Source: an uncultured Maricaulis sp.
GTDB taxonomy: Bacteria > Pseudomonadota > Alphaproteobacteria > Caulobacterales > Maricaulaceae
Reading direction: 5' to 3'
DNA length: 64,000 bases
Assembly (NCBI RefSeq): GCF_947259345.1
Contig: NZ_CAMYLS010000027.1
Span: forward strand, 62,001 to 126,000
Positions 47,739-56,475 of the stretch are shown here, piece after piece. A program made the position numbers and the translations under genes. Each line of letters starts with the position of its first letter. The first letter of the stretch is position 1. A model generated the notes under the pieces. It saw only the letters and a list, made by a program, of their open reading frames with translations. It was not told the DNA's origin and searched no databases.

Positions 47739-48560
47739 ATGGATGCACGTTTGATGAATGGCGCCGGCAATCGGTTCATCCTTGCCGATCTGCGCGGGCG
47801 GGCCGCCCCCTTCAATCCTTCCCGCGACGCGGTGAGAGCGATGGCGCACGACCATCATTTCGATCAACTCCTTGTGCTTGAGGACAGCGACAGCGCCGAC
47901 GCCTTCATGCGGATCTGGAATGCCGATGGTGATGAGGTCGGAGCCTGCGGCAACGGAACCCGCGCGGCCGCCTGGGCCATGATGCAGCAAACCGGCGCCA
48001 GCGCTGCAAGCCTGGGCACTGCAGGCGGCCTCCTTCACGCCAGCGACGCTGGCCCGATGACGGTGAGCGTCGACATGGGGCGGCCGCGTCTCGACTGGCA
48101 GGACATTCCGCTGGCCCGTCCTATGGATACGGTTCGGCTCGACTATGCCTGCGAGGCCGACGGATTGCGCATCGAGGCGCCCGGCGCCGTTTCCATGGGC
48201 AATCCGCACGCCGTCTTCTTTATCCGGGATGTCGAAGCCCTGCCCGTGGCGCGCTTGGGCCGCGAGGTGGAGCTGGACCCGCTCTTCCCGGAACGCGTCA
48301 ATGCCGGCTTCGCACAAATTCTTGATGCCCGACACATCCGTTTGCGGGTCTGGGAGCGCGGCGCCGGGATCACTGCAGCCTGCGGCACCGGGGCCTGCGC
48401 CGCGCTGGTGGCCGCCCATCGCCGGGGTCTGGCCGAACGCAAGGCGTCGGTCATGGCCGATGGCGGCGAGCTGTTCGTGGAATGGCGGGAGGACGACGAC
48501 CATGTCATCCTCACGGGTCCGGTCGAGGATGAGGGTCCCGTCACCCTCCATCTGGACTAG
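47739..48560 (+). CDS. dapF: Diaminopimelate epimerase
   Basis: DapF converts LL-diaminopimelate to the meso form used in lysine and peptidoglycan synthesis. The 273-residue protein has both catalytic cysteines in the family motifs ACGNGTRAAA and TAACGTGACAALVA, and begins with the expected NGAGNRFI-type segment near residue 7. No other lysine genes are adjacent. Confidence 0.95.
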   Translation: MDARLMNGAGNRFILADLRGRAAPFNPSRDAVRAMAHDHHFDQLLVLEDSDSADAFMRIWNADGDEVGACGNGTRAAAWAMMQQTGASAASLGTAGGLLHASDAGPMTVSVDMGRPRLDWQDIPLARPMDTVRLDYACEADGLRIEAPGAVSMGNPHAVFFIRDVEALPVARLGREVELDPLFPERVNAGFAQILDARHIRLRVWERGAGITAACGTGACAALVAAHRRGLAERKASVMADGGELFVEWREDDDHVILTGPVEDEGPVTLHLD

Positions 48561-48666
48561 ACCCGACAGGGCCATGCACACAGGTGTGAGTTTCGCGGTT
48601 GGCAAAACCTCATATTATCCCTGAACTGGTCGCAAAGGGGCCGCGTTTCGGGGGGAAACACTCAAC

Positions 48667-49971
48667 ATGACATTCAAGGCAATCACGCTCGCCGCCATTC
48701 TGACCAGTCTGGCAACCGGATCCGCGCCCGCCCAGGACACCGAAGCCGAGGCGCCAACGCCGCAATCCATCGCGCTGGAAATGTTCGCCGAAGCAAGCAA
48801 TTCCCTGCGCGCCGGCGATACCGAAACCGCCCGCCGCCTGATGCTCGCAGCGCTCGACATCAAACCGGCTCACCCCGCCGTCCTGCGCGCCCTTGTGACT
48901 ATCGCCACCCGCGCCGAACGCGCCGATGATGCCTTCACGGCGCTCGACTGGACGGTCGAGGCCGGGCTGACCTTCGAACCCGCGGACGAAACCCTGAACC
49001 TGCTGGAGGCCGCCGACACGGACCGGCTTTCCACGATCATGGCAGCGCTTGCGGCGAACGGAGAGCCGGTTGGTGCGGGCGAGGTTGTTGCCCGTATCGA
49101 TCGCCCGGATGCACTGATTGAAGGCGTGGCGGTGGATATCGAAACAGACCGCATCTTTGTCTCTTCCGTCGCCGCGCGCGAAATCCTGCTGCTGGAGCCC
49201 TTTGCTCGCGACGAGCCGGTGGTTTTCGCGGATCGCGATGACGGATTATGGTCTGTCTTCGGCCTCTTTGTGGATGATCGGACCCGCATGCTCTGGGCCG
49301 CGTCAGGCACAGTGCCGCAGACTCCGCTCGAAGCGGGAGAGGCAGACGGCACGGCCCTGTTCGCCTTCGACATGATCACCGGCGATCTCCACCGCCGCTA
49401 CACGATTGACGGTGCGGTCCAGATGGCCGACTTCGTGGTTCGCGACGGCAGCGCCTATATCTCCGACAGCCAGGCGCCGCGTGTCTATCGGCTCGATAAT
49501 GTATCCGGCGAACTGGAAGTGCTGGCAGAGGACCCGCGCTTCGTCAGTCTGCAGGGTGTCGCCCTGGCGCGTGGCGCCCTTTATGTCGCTGATTACTCGC
49601 TGGGCATTTGGCGGATCGACCTGATGGATGGCAGTGCCAGCCTGGTGCGCGCCTCCGATATCAGCCTGATCGGCATTGACGGACTTCGACAGACCCGCGA
49701 CGGGCGGCTGATTGCCGTGCGCAACGGGGCGCGACCCCACCAGGTGATGGCGATTGACCTCGACCCGACCGGCCGCGAGGTGGCGAATGTCGAGGTCCTG
49801 TTGCGTGGTCACCCTTCCATGCAAGGCAATACCGAGCCGACATTGGTCGATCTGGCCGATGGCCGGGCCTGGGTCGTTAGCAATGCCGCCTGGCCGCTCT
49901 TTCCCGCGGATGGCGCCGTGTCGGAGGAAGCGCGGCCGGCCACGGCGATTGTCGAGCTGGATCTGCGCTGA
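48667..49971 (+). CDS. Exported protein with TPR-like repeats and a beta-propeller
   Basis: A 434-residue protein with a signal peptide (about 1-22, ending APAQD). Residues 30-110 look like a TPR-type helical repeat (AGDTETARRLMLAALDIKPAHP). The rest has SMP-30/NHL-like blades, for example VAVDIETDRIFVSSVAAREI and LYVADYSLGIWRIDL. It has no clear catalytic residues, so it may be a binding or lactonase-like protein. It stands alone after dapF. Confidence 0.75.
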   Translation: MTFKAITLAAILTSLATGSAPAQDTEAEAPTPQSIALEMFAEASNSLRAGDTETARRLMLAALDIKPAHPAVLRALVTIATRAERADDAFTALDWTVEAGLTFEPADETLNLLEAADTDRLSTIMAALAANGEPVGAGEVVARIDRPDALIEGVAVDIETDRIFVSSVAAREILLLEPFARDEPVVFADRDDGLWSVFGLFVDDRTRMLWAASGTVPQTPLEAGEADGTALFAFDMITGDLHRRYTIDGAVQMADFVVRDGSAYISDSQAPRVYRLDNVSGELEVLAEDPRFVSLQGVALARGALYVADYSLGIWRIDLMDGSASLVRASDISLIGIDGLRQTRDGRLIAVRNGARPHQVMAIDLDPTGREVANVEVLLRGHPSMQGNTEPTLVDLADGRAWVVSNAAWPLFPADGAVSEEARPATAIVELDLR

Positions 49972-49977
49972 TCCGGC

Positions 49978-50355
49978 TCAGCCGGTTTCACCAAGACTCA
50001 GCCCAACGCCACAGGCCTGGCGGATGACGATATCTGCCGCGCGTGCCCTCTGCTCCAGATGCGCCAATTCTTCCGCCGTAAAGCGTTCGTGCAATGGCTC
50101 CGGCCCCGCCAAGGCCGGATCCTGGCTGATACGGCCGAGATCGGGCATCGCCGTGCCCAACACGCTGAGCTGCTCATGGCTGAAACGGGAATTGGCCTCG
50201 CGGGAGATACAGGCACAGGTCGCTGTGTCGACACCTGCCCCCTCACAAGCCTGCTGAACCGGAGCTTCATCGGCATGGTCGAGCGCGCGTGCGCTGCCGG
50301 TCCAGAGAGACAGGCTCAACATGGCCAGCGGAATATAACGATTTCGCTGTATCAT
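49978..50355 (-). CDS. Small secreted protein with paired cysteines
   Basis: A 125-residue protein with a signal peptide (about 1-24, ending SARALD). The mature part is short and helical, with four Cys including a CACISRE segment, and an acidic middle. I do not recognise the family. ATG 50355 is used rather than the upstream frame. It is convergent with the beta-propeller gene and divergent from the lipoprotein gene. Confidence 0.6.
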   Translation of the reverse strand: MIQRNRYIPLAMLSLSLWTGSARALDHADEAPVQQACEGAGVDTATCACISREANSRFSHEQLSVLGTAMPDLGRISQDPALAGPEPLHERFTAEELAHLEQRARAADIVIRQACGVGLSLGETG

Positions 50356-50394
50356 CACCGGTCCCCCCAATCCCCCAATCACGTAATCAGGCGT

Positions 50395-50422
50395 TTGACG
50401 CCCGTCCGCACGCGCCTATGCT
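50395..50422 (+). promoter_or_regulatory. Sigma-70-type promoter for the lipoprotein gene
   Basis: TTGACG (50395-50400), a 16-base spacer, TATGCT (50417-50422). It lies about 90 bases before ATG 50511. Confidence 0.55.
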
Positions 50423-50510
50423 CACACGTAGAGAGTCCGTCCCTTCGAAGCGAGCGTGACGAGTCATATTGAATGAGGCGAGGGACCGCCAGCCTTAAAA
50501 GGAGCCCGAC

Positions 50511-51038
50511 ATGAGGCGCGTTTTGATCACTTTGGCCGGCCTGGCCGTACTGGGCGGCTGCGCAACCCCGACGCCCTATCAGGCCGCGGACGAAAGCGGG
50601 CGCGGTTTTTCGGAGACCCGTATCGAGAGCAACCGGTACCGGATTTCTTTCGAGGGTAATTCGCTGACTGATCGCGAGACAGTGGAAACCTATCTTCTTT
50701 ACCGCGCCGCCGAACTGACGGTCGAAAACGGCTATGACTATTTCACCGTCGTCAATCGCGCGACCGACGAGGATACCCGCGTCATGGCGTCCGGCATTGG
50801 CCGCTCGCCCTATACAGGTTTCTCGGTTCAATACGCCTATTTCCACCCCCGCTGGGGCTGGCGCGGATGGCATGATCCGTTCTGGGATGATGTCAGCTAT
50901 CGCGAAAGCACCCGTTATGAAGCGAGCGCCGAGATCTATCTCGGTCGCGGCACCAAGCCGGACGACCCCAGCGCTTTCGGCGCGCGCGATGTCATGTCCA
51001 ATCTGGGCGAACAGATCGTCCGGCCGACCAGCGACTGA
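50511..51038 (+). CDS. CC0125/CC1285-family lipoprotein
   Basis: A 175-residue lipoprotein (lipobox LGGC, Cys at residue 17). The mature part has GNSLTDRETVETYLLYRAAELTVENGYDYFTVVNR, then a Trp/Tyr-rich YFHPRWGWRGWHDPFW stretch (read here in parts) and a short YLGRG tail. This pattern is that of a lipoprotein family conserved in Caulobacter and relatives, whose job is unknown. An own promoter and a terminator frame it as a single gene. Confidence 0.82.
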   Translation: MRRVLITLAGLAVLGGCATPTPYQAADESGRGFSETRIESNRYRISFEGNSLTDRETVETYLLYRAAELTVENGYDYFTVVNRATDEDTRVMASGIGRSPYTGFSVQYAYFHPRWGWRGWHDPFWDDVSYRESTRYEASAEIYLGRGTKPDDPSAFGARDVMSNLGEQIVRPTSD

Positions 51039-51062
51039 TACGCCAAACGACACTCTGTTCTG

Positions 51063-51097
51063 ACGGGGCCGGCGGCAATCGCGGGCCCCGTTTTCGT
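51063..51097 (+). terminator. Terminator of the lipoprotein gene
   Basis: Stem ACGGGGCC (51063-51070) and GGCCCCGT (51084-51091), with a GC-rich loop, followed by TTTCGTT. Confidence 0.75.
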
Positions 51098-51214
51098 TCC
51101 GGTTTGCATCCCGTCACCCAAGATGCCGGATTGTCACGGTGCGCGGCGAAGCGTCGCGACCGGGCTCGAGCGCTTACACTTGTGCTTGACACTCATTCTC
51201 GGTCGCAATAGCGG

Positions 51215-51233
51215 GATAGTGATTTTCATTCTC
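51215..51233 (+). promoter_or_regulatory. Fur-box-like site upstream of the TonB receptor
   Basis: GATAGTGATTTTCATTCTC matches the classical Fur box GATAATGATAATCATTATC at 15 of 19 positions. It lies 16 bases before the receptor ATG, with a TTGACA (51186-51191) upstream as a possible -35 element. Iron control is inference. Confidence 0.6.
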
Positions 51234-51249
51234 ATGCCCGGGCCAGCCA

Positions 51250-53349
51250 ATGTTCAGTAAAGTATCCCTTCTGCTCACCACCGTACTCACCGTCAGCCTC
51301 GGGGCCGGCCACGCCGCCGCCCAGGAGGAGGATGCCGACGTTATCGAGATCAATGGTCGCTACCTGTCTCTCGATCAGCTGAACTCGGTCAAGACACCGA
51401 CCCCGGTCATCGACGTGCCGCAAAGCCTGTCGATCATCACCGACGCACAGATTGCCGAGCAGGGCTTCGTCAATTTTGGCGACATCCTGCGCTACACGCC
51501 GGGCCTGTCGATCAGCCAGGGCGAGGGGCATCGTGACGCCATCAATATCCGCGGCAACCAGTCCACAGCCGACTTCTTCCTCAATGGCATTCGCGACGAC
51601 GTCCAGTATTACCGCCCGCTCTACAATCTGGAGCAGGTCGAGATCCTGCGCGGCTCCAACGCTCTGCTCTTCGGTCGTGGCGGCGGTGGCGGTGTGGTCA
51701 ACCGCGTCACGAAATCACCTGTGATCGGTGAAGCGTTTCAGGGCTATAGCGCCGCCATTGATACCTTTGGCGCCGGGCAGCTGACCGCCGACATCAATCT
51801 GGATACCGGCGATCAGTCCGGTCTGCGCCTGAACGCCTTTGTCGAGGAGATGGCCAATCACCGCGACGCCTTCGCCGGCAACCGCTACGGCATCAACCCG
51901 ACCGCCCAGATCGCGCTGGGCAATGAGACGACGCTGACCGCCTTCTACGAGTATCTTGATGACGACCGCGTCGTGGACCGCGGCGTCCCGTCCATCGCCG
52001 TCCCGGGCGCTCCGGGGCGTCCGCTGGAGGGTTATGACAACACCTTCTTCGGCTCGCGCGACCGCAACCGGACAACGCTCCAGGCCCATACCTTCCGCGT
52101 CCGGGTGGATCACGAGTTCACTGATCAGCTGCGCGGCAATGTCACCGCCCAGTATGCCGATTACGACAAGGCCTATCAGAACATCTATGCGGCCGGTTTT
52201 GACCCGACGGTGACGCCGAGCCAGGTCACGCTTGACGGCTATCGTGACACGACGGCGCGGACCAATCTCATCGTCCAGGGCAATCTGGTCGGCGAGTTCC
52301 AGACCGGATCGATCGGGCATACGCTTCTGGTCGGTGGCGAGTTCGGGGACCAGGACACCGACAATGCCCGCACCGACAATCTCTTTGTCGCCAGCAATGA
52401 CGACCAGATCACGATTGACTTCACCGATCCGCTCATCATTCCGGACTTCGACTTCGTGACCCCGGCGCGCGACCGCAGCTCGAGCGTCCAGTTCACCTCA
52501 TTCTACATCCAGGATCAGATCGATCTGACCGACACGCTGAAAGTCATGGTCGGGGCCCGCTTCGACCGCTTCGATGTGTCCGTCCTCGACCGCCAGGCAA
52601 TCTCGGCGACCGATAATGGCCGCCGCGGCCGGGTCGATGAAGAGCTCTCTCCGCGCTTCGGGCTGATCTACAAGCCGGCTGAAAACATTTCCGTCTACGC
52701 CAGCTATTCGGAAACCTTCCTGCCCAGCGCCGGCGATCAATTCCTGACGCTGAGCACGACGACCGAAGATATCCAGCCGCAGACTTTCGAGAACCGCGAG
52801 ATCGGCGCCAAGTGGGACATCAATGCCGATCTGAGCTTTACCGCAGCCATCTTCCGGCTTGAACGCGGCCAGTTCACCACGGTCGACCCGGACGATCCGT
52901 CGATCGTGACCACGGTCGCGGGCAGCACGACCGAGGGCTTCGAGCTCCAGCTGGTCGGCGAAATCACCGACGCCTGGAGCCTCAATGCCGGCTACAGCTA
53001 TCTCGACGGTGTCGTGGAAGGCGGCGGCTTTGACGGCAATTCCACCCGCCAGACGCCCGAACACATGCTGTCGTTGTGGAACCGCTATCAGATCAATGGC
53101 GAACTGGCCGTCGCACTCGGGGCCACCTATCAGGACGCCTCCTTCGTGCTCGAGAATAATGGCGTCGAGCTGCCGGGCTACACCCGCTTCGATGCCGCGG
53201 TCTTCTATGATCTCAGCGAAGCAACGCGCCTCCAGCTCAATGTCGAGAATCTGTTCGACACGGACTACTTCCCGGATGCGCATTCGAATTCGAACATTTC
53301 GACCGGCGAGCCGCTCAATGCGCGCCTGTCGATCAGTCACGAATTCTGA
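51250..53349 (+). CDS. TonB-dependent siderophore receptor
   Basis: A 699-residue outer-membrane receptor: signal peptide about 1-24 (ending HAAAQE), a plug domain (VIDVPQSLSIITDAQIAEQG, FNFGDILRYTPGLSISQGEG-type segment, GSNALLFGRGGGGGVVNRV), a 22-strand barrel and the C-terminal aromatic end ISHEF. The plug resembles FpvA/FhuA-like siderophore receptors. The Fur-box-like site just upstream agrees with iron uptake. No siderophore synthesis genes are in the window. There is no strong ribosome-binding site before ATG 51250. Confidence 0.92.
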   Translation: MFSKVSLLLTTVLTVSLGAGHAAAQEEDADVIEINGRYLSLDQLNSVKTPTPVIDVPQSLSIITDAQIAEQGFVNFGDILRYTPGLSISQGEGHRDAINIRGNQSTADFFLNGIRDDVQYYRPLYNLEQVEILRGSNALLFGRGGGGGVVNRVTKSPVIGEAFQGYSAAIDTFGAGQLTADINLDTGDQSGLRLNAFVEEMANHRDAFAGNRYGINPTAQIALGNETTLTAFYEYLDDDRVVDRGVPSIAVPGAPGRPLEGYDNTFFGSRDRNRTTLQAHTFRVRVDHEFTDQLRGNVTAQYADYDKAYQNIYAAGFDPTVTPSQVTLDGYRDTTARTNLIVQGNLVGEFQTGSIGHTLLVGGEFGDQDTDNARTDNLFVASNDDQITIDFTDPLIIPDFDFVTPARDRSSSVQFTSFYIQDQIDLTDTLKVMVGARFDRFDVSVLDRQAISATDNGRRGRVDEELSPRFGLIYKPAENISVYASYSETFLPSAGDQFLTLSTTTEDIQPQTFENREIGAKWDINADLSFTAAIFRLERGQFTTVDPDDPSIVTTVAGSTTEGFELQLVGEITDAWSLNAGYSYLDGVVEGGGFDGNSTRQTPEHMLSLWNRYQINGELAVALGATYQDASFVLENNGVELPGYTRFDAAVFYDLSEATRLQLNVENLFDTDYFPDAHSNSNISTGEPLNARLSISHEF

Positions 53350-53378
53350 TCGACGACCGGGTCGGAACCGATCGCAAA

Positions 53379-53408
53379 AAAGGCCGGAGCGTCAGCTCCG
53401 GCCTTTCC
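53379..53408. terminator. Shared terminator between TonB receptor and SDR genes
   Basis: Stem AAAGGCCGGAGC (53379-53390), loop GTCA, GCTCCGGCCTTT (53395-53406). The A-run on the left and TTTCCT on the right let it serve both convergent genes. Confidence 0.9.
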
Positions 53409-53430
53409 TGTATCGGGTCGGCGTCGACGC

Positions 53431-54213
53431 CTATTTCGGGGGCATGCGCGCGCCCGCATCCAGTCGGACGCATTCGGCGTTGATGTAGTCGGAATGAACC
53501 ATGAAGGCGACAAGATCCGCATATTCTTCCGGCGTGCCGAAGCGCTGCGGGAATTGCAGGTGCGAGGCCAGCGAGACTTTCACTTCCGGCGGCATCTGCT
53601 GGTAGATCGGCGTCTCGAAGAAGCCTGGCAGGATGGTATTGACGCGAATGCCTTCCTTGGCGAGATCGCGCGCCATTGGCAGCGTCATGCCGTAGATGCC
53701 ACCTTTGGAGGCGGCGTAGGCGACCTGGCCGATCTGCCCATCCTGGGCCGCAACCGAGGCCGTATTGACGATCACGCCGCGACCGGAGCCATCGACCGGA
53801 TCGAGCGACATCATGCCGGCGGCTGATTTCGAGGCGCACAGGAAAGAGCCGATCAGGTTGACGCCGATGACCGTCTGGAAGCCCTTGGCGGAATGCGCGG
53901 AAATCTCGCCGGAAGAGGAGGAGCGGCGGGCTGTTTTCTCGGCCCAGCCGATCCCGGCGCAATTGACGAAGACACGTTCCTGGCCATGGGCGTCGCGGGC
54001 CTTGGCCAGACCGGCATCGACGCTGGCTTCGTCGGCCACATTGACCTGGCAGAACACGCCGCCAATCTCCTTGGCGACCGCTTCGCCCTTCTCGGCATTC
54101 ATGTCGAAAATGGCCACTTTCGCGCCTTCGGCGGCGAGGCGGCGGGCTGTACCTTCGCCGAGACCGGAAGCACCGCCCGTGACAATGGCGGCAATGGATG
54201 AGTCGAGTTTCAT
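53431..54213 (-). CDS. Short-chain dehydrogenase, 3-hydroxyacyl-CoA dehydrogenase-like
   Basis: A 260-residue SDR with the NAD-binding GGASGLGEGTARRL, the NCAGIGWAEK strand, a catalytic Ser near NTASVAAQDG and the YxxxK motif VAYAASKGG. The sequence is closest in pattern to type 2 3-hydroxyacyl-CoA dehydrogenases (HSD10-like), which act in fatty acid or branched-chain amino acid breakdown; other substrates remain possible. ATG 54213 is preceded by GGGGAG. The longer frame upstream runs into the divergent asparaginase gene. Confidence 0.9.
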   Translation of the reverse strand: MKLDSSIAAIVTGGASGLGEGTARRLAAEGAKVAIFDMNAEKGEAVAKEIGGVFCQVNVADEASVDAGLAKARDAHGQERVFVNCAGIGWAEKTARRSSSSGEISAHSAKGFQTVIGVNLIGSFLCASKSAAGMMSLDPVDGSGRGVIVNTASVAAQDGQIGQVAYAASKGGIYGMTLPMARDLAKEGIRVNTILPGFFETPIYQQMPPEVKVSLASHLQFPQRFGTPEEYADLVAFMVHSDYINAECVRLDAGARMPPK

Positions 54214-54372
54214 GAGACACTCCCCTTTATCGATGCCAGCGACATAGCGTGACGACCGGCAAAAGAAAATCCGCCACGGCGGCTGGCCTGCTGTGGAAAT
54301 CCGGCTTGGGGGCTTGATGCGAGCGGTGCTAGAGCAATCGAACGCCTTTGAAACCGACACGGGATTGACGAT

Positions 54373-55236
54373 ATGAGCGGACGTTACGCCCTGGTGCTGC
54401 ATGGTGGTGCCGGAACCCTGGCTGATCGCGATTACGCCAAGGAAATCGAGCATATGCGCGGCCTCGCCGAGGCAGCAAAAGCGCGCCTGGCCATCGGCGC
54501 AAATGCCCTCGATATCGTCCAGGATATTGTCCGCGAACTGGAAGCTTCCGGCCTTTATGTCGCTGGCAAGGGTGCGTCGCCCAACAAGGCCGGTCGCTAT
54601 GAGCTGGATGCCGCCATCATGGACGGCGCCACGCAGCGGGCCGGATCCGTCGCCTCGCTCACCGGCTTCACCAGTCCGGTCTCCGCCGCCCGCGCAATCA
54701 TGGAGACCACGCCCCATGTCATGCTGGCCGGTCGCGGCGCCGAACGTTTTTGCGGCGAGGCGGAGCTGGAGCGCGTCGAAAGCGTGAATGACTACTATAC
54801 ACCTGCCGCCGCGCCGGATGACCGCGCCATCGCGACCGGGACGGTGGGCTGTGTGGCGCTTGACATGGAAGGTCGCCTCGCCGCGGCGACCTCAACCGGC
54901 GGGACGCTGAACAAGATGGAAGGCCGGGTCGGCGACAGCCCGATCATCGGATCGGGCTGCTGGGCTGACGGCCATGTCGCCGTTTCCTGCACGGGTCAGG
55001 GTGAGTTTTTCCTGCGCACCGCGACGGCCAAGGATGTCTCCGCCCGCATGCGCTATGGCCATCAATCCCTCGCCGATGCCGCTGCCGGCGCGCTCGCTGA
55101 TGTTGGTGCCCTCGAAGGCGAGGGCGGCATCATCGCGGTCGACCGCGATGGCAACCTGGCCGCACCCTTCAATTCGCCGGGCATGAAACAGGCCATGGTC
55201 CACCCGGACGGCCGCATCACCGCCGGCGTGCGCTGA
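54373..55236 (+). CDS. Isoaspartyl peptidase/L-asparaginase (Ntn hydrolase)
   Basis: A 287-residue type 2 asparaginase. The precursor cleaves itself before the catalytic Thr in IATGTVGCVALD, and the substrate motifs STGGTLNK and GSGCWAD follow. These enzymes remove beta-aspartyl residues from damaged peptides or split L-asparagine. The N-terminal VLHGGAGTLADRD is typical. TrmH-like gene starts two bases after its stop, so they are probably one operon. Confidence 0.93.
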   Translation: MSGRYALVLHGGAGTLADRDYAKEIEHMRGLAEAAKARLAIGANALDIVQDIVRELEASGLYVAGKGASPNKAGRYELDAAIMDGATQRAGSVASLTGFTSPVSAARAIMETTPHVMLAGRGAERFCGEAELERVESVNDYYTPAAAPDDRAIATGTVGCVALDMEGRLAAATSTGGTLNKMEGRVGDSPIIGSGCWADGHVAVSCTGQGEFFLRTATAKDVSARMRYGHQSLADAAAGALADVGALEGEGGIIAVDRDGNLAAPFNSPGMKQAMVHPDGRITAGVR

Positions 55237-55238
55237 CC

Positions 55239-55772
55239 ATGTCGATCAAGCGGGGATATTTCGGGGTTGGCGCGGAAGGTATTTCCAAGCCGATGAATCT
55301 GGGTGCCATCCTGCGCACCGCGCACGCCTTTGGCGGCAGTTTTGCCTTTACCGTGGATGCCAGTCACCAGGTGCGCGACGTCAATCGGGCCGACACGGCC
55401 AAATCGGTCGACCACGTTCCCTATTACGAATGGGACGGTGTTGAGGGCATGGCGCTGCCGTCCAATTGCCAGCTGGTCGGAATTGAATTGACCGATGAAG
55501 CCATTGAACTGCCAAGCTTCCGTCACCCGCTGTGTGCGGCCTATGTTTTCGGCCGGGAGCGCGGCTCCCTGTCGGAGGAGATGCAGGCCAAATGCGCCCA
55601 TATCGTCAAGATCCCGACCAAGTTTTGCGTCAATGTCTCGGTCGCCTGCGCGATCACGCTCTATGACCGCCAGATCAATTTCGGCGGCTTCGCCGAGCGT
55701 CCGCTCATGCCGGGCGGGCCGACGCTGGAAAGCCTGGCCGATGCGACGAAGAAATTCGGTATCCACCGGTGA
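55239..55772 (+). CDS. TrmH-family RNA 2'-O-methyltransferase
   Basis: A 177-residue SPOUT protein with the three family motifs: KPMNLGAILRTAHAFGG (conserved Asn and Arg), AYVFGRERGSLSEEM and VKIPTKFCVNVSVACAI. SPOUT proteins use a knotted SAM site to methylate ribose in tRNA or rRNA. The short length, without an N-terminal substrate domain, leaves the target open. It follows the asparaginase gene by two bases. Confidence 0.9.
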   Translation: MSIKRGYFGVGAEGISKPMNLGAILRTAHAFGGSFAFTVDASHQVRDVNRADTAKSVDHVPYYEWDGVEGMALPSNCQLVGIELTDEAIELPSFRHPLCAAYVFGRERGSLSEEMQAKCAHIVKIPTKFCVNVSVACAITLYDRQINFGGFAERPLMPGGPTLESLADATKKFGIHR

Positions 55773-55864
55773 AATCGGGGTCGGTCGAGCGATCTTAGGC
55801 CGGGATTAACCCTGCCATCATACCGCCATAGCCATGCCCTAGACGGCATTCCGCAAGCGTCTCC

Positions 55865-56389
55865 ATGAGGATGATCACCGTGTTGTTACGATCTGCCTGC
55901 CTCGCCTTCAGCCTCGCCACACTCACGACCGCCGGGGCGCAGGCCCAGGATGACCCGCAATTTCGCGGCGAGTACAGCGATTGGCGTGTATTCACGCGCA
56001 ATACCGAGGCCGGCTATTCCTGCTACGCGCTCAGCCGACCGACAGACAGTTCGCCGCGCGCCCATGAGCACGGCAATGTCTATTTCCTGGTCGCCAGCTG
56101 GCGATCGGGGGCGGTCGAGGACCAACCCTCGCTCCTGGTCGGCTATGATCTGCGCCCGACCAGCCCGCCGCAAGTCCGCGTCGGCTCCGACCGCTTTGAC
56201 ATGTTCGCCGATGGCCAGGAAGGCTTCCTCGACGATCTGGATGAAGAGGACGAGCTGGTCCGCGCCATGCGTCGCGGGTCGGCCATGCGGGTCTCCGCGA
56301 CCACACTCGATGGCGTGTCGACGTCGTATGAGTTCTCATTGTCCGGGGTGACGGCCGCCTTGCAGCGCGTTGAAGCCCTCTGCAACTAG
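55865..56389 (+). CDS. Exported IalB-like protein
   Basis: A 174-residue protein with a signal peptide (about 1-27, ending AQAQD). The mature domain shows the invasion-associated locus B pattern: an early DWRVFTRNTEAGYSCYALSR, a hydrophobic VYFLVASWRS strand, RFDMFADGQEGFL and a final LQRVEALCN with Cys. IalB-type proteins are common exported proteins in alphaproteobacteria with no known general role; the name comes from Bartonella. The start could also be ATG 55871. Confidence 0.78.
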   Translation: MRMITVLLRSACLAFSLATLTTAGAQAQDDPQFRGEYSDWRVFTRNTEAGYSCYALSRPTDSSPRAHEHGNVYFLVASWRSGAVEDQPSLLVGYDLRPTSPPQVRVGSDRFDMFADGQEGFLDDLDEEDELVRAMRRGSAMRVSATTLDGVSTSYEFSLSGVTAALQRVEALCN

Positions 56390-56475
56390 CCCGGGCCCCC
56401 TGATCGCGATTCGGAATTGCCGCGCTTTTGTGATAGAGCGCGCGGCTTCGTTTGAATTGAGCTAGTCTGGCGACC

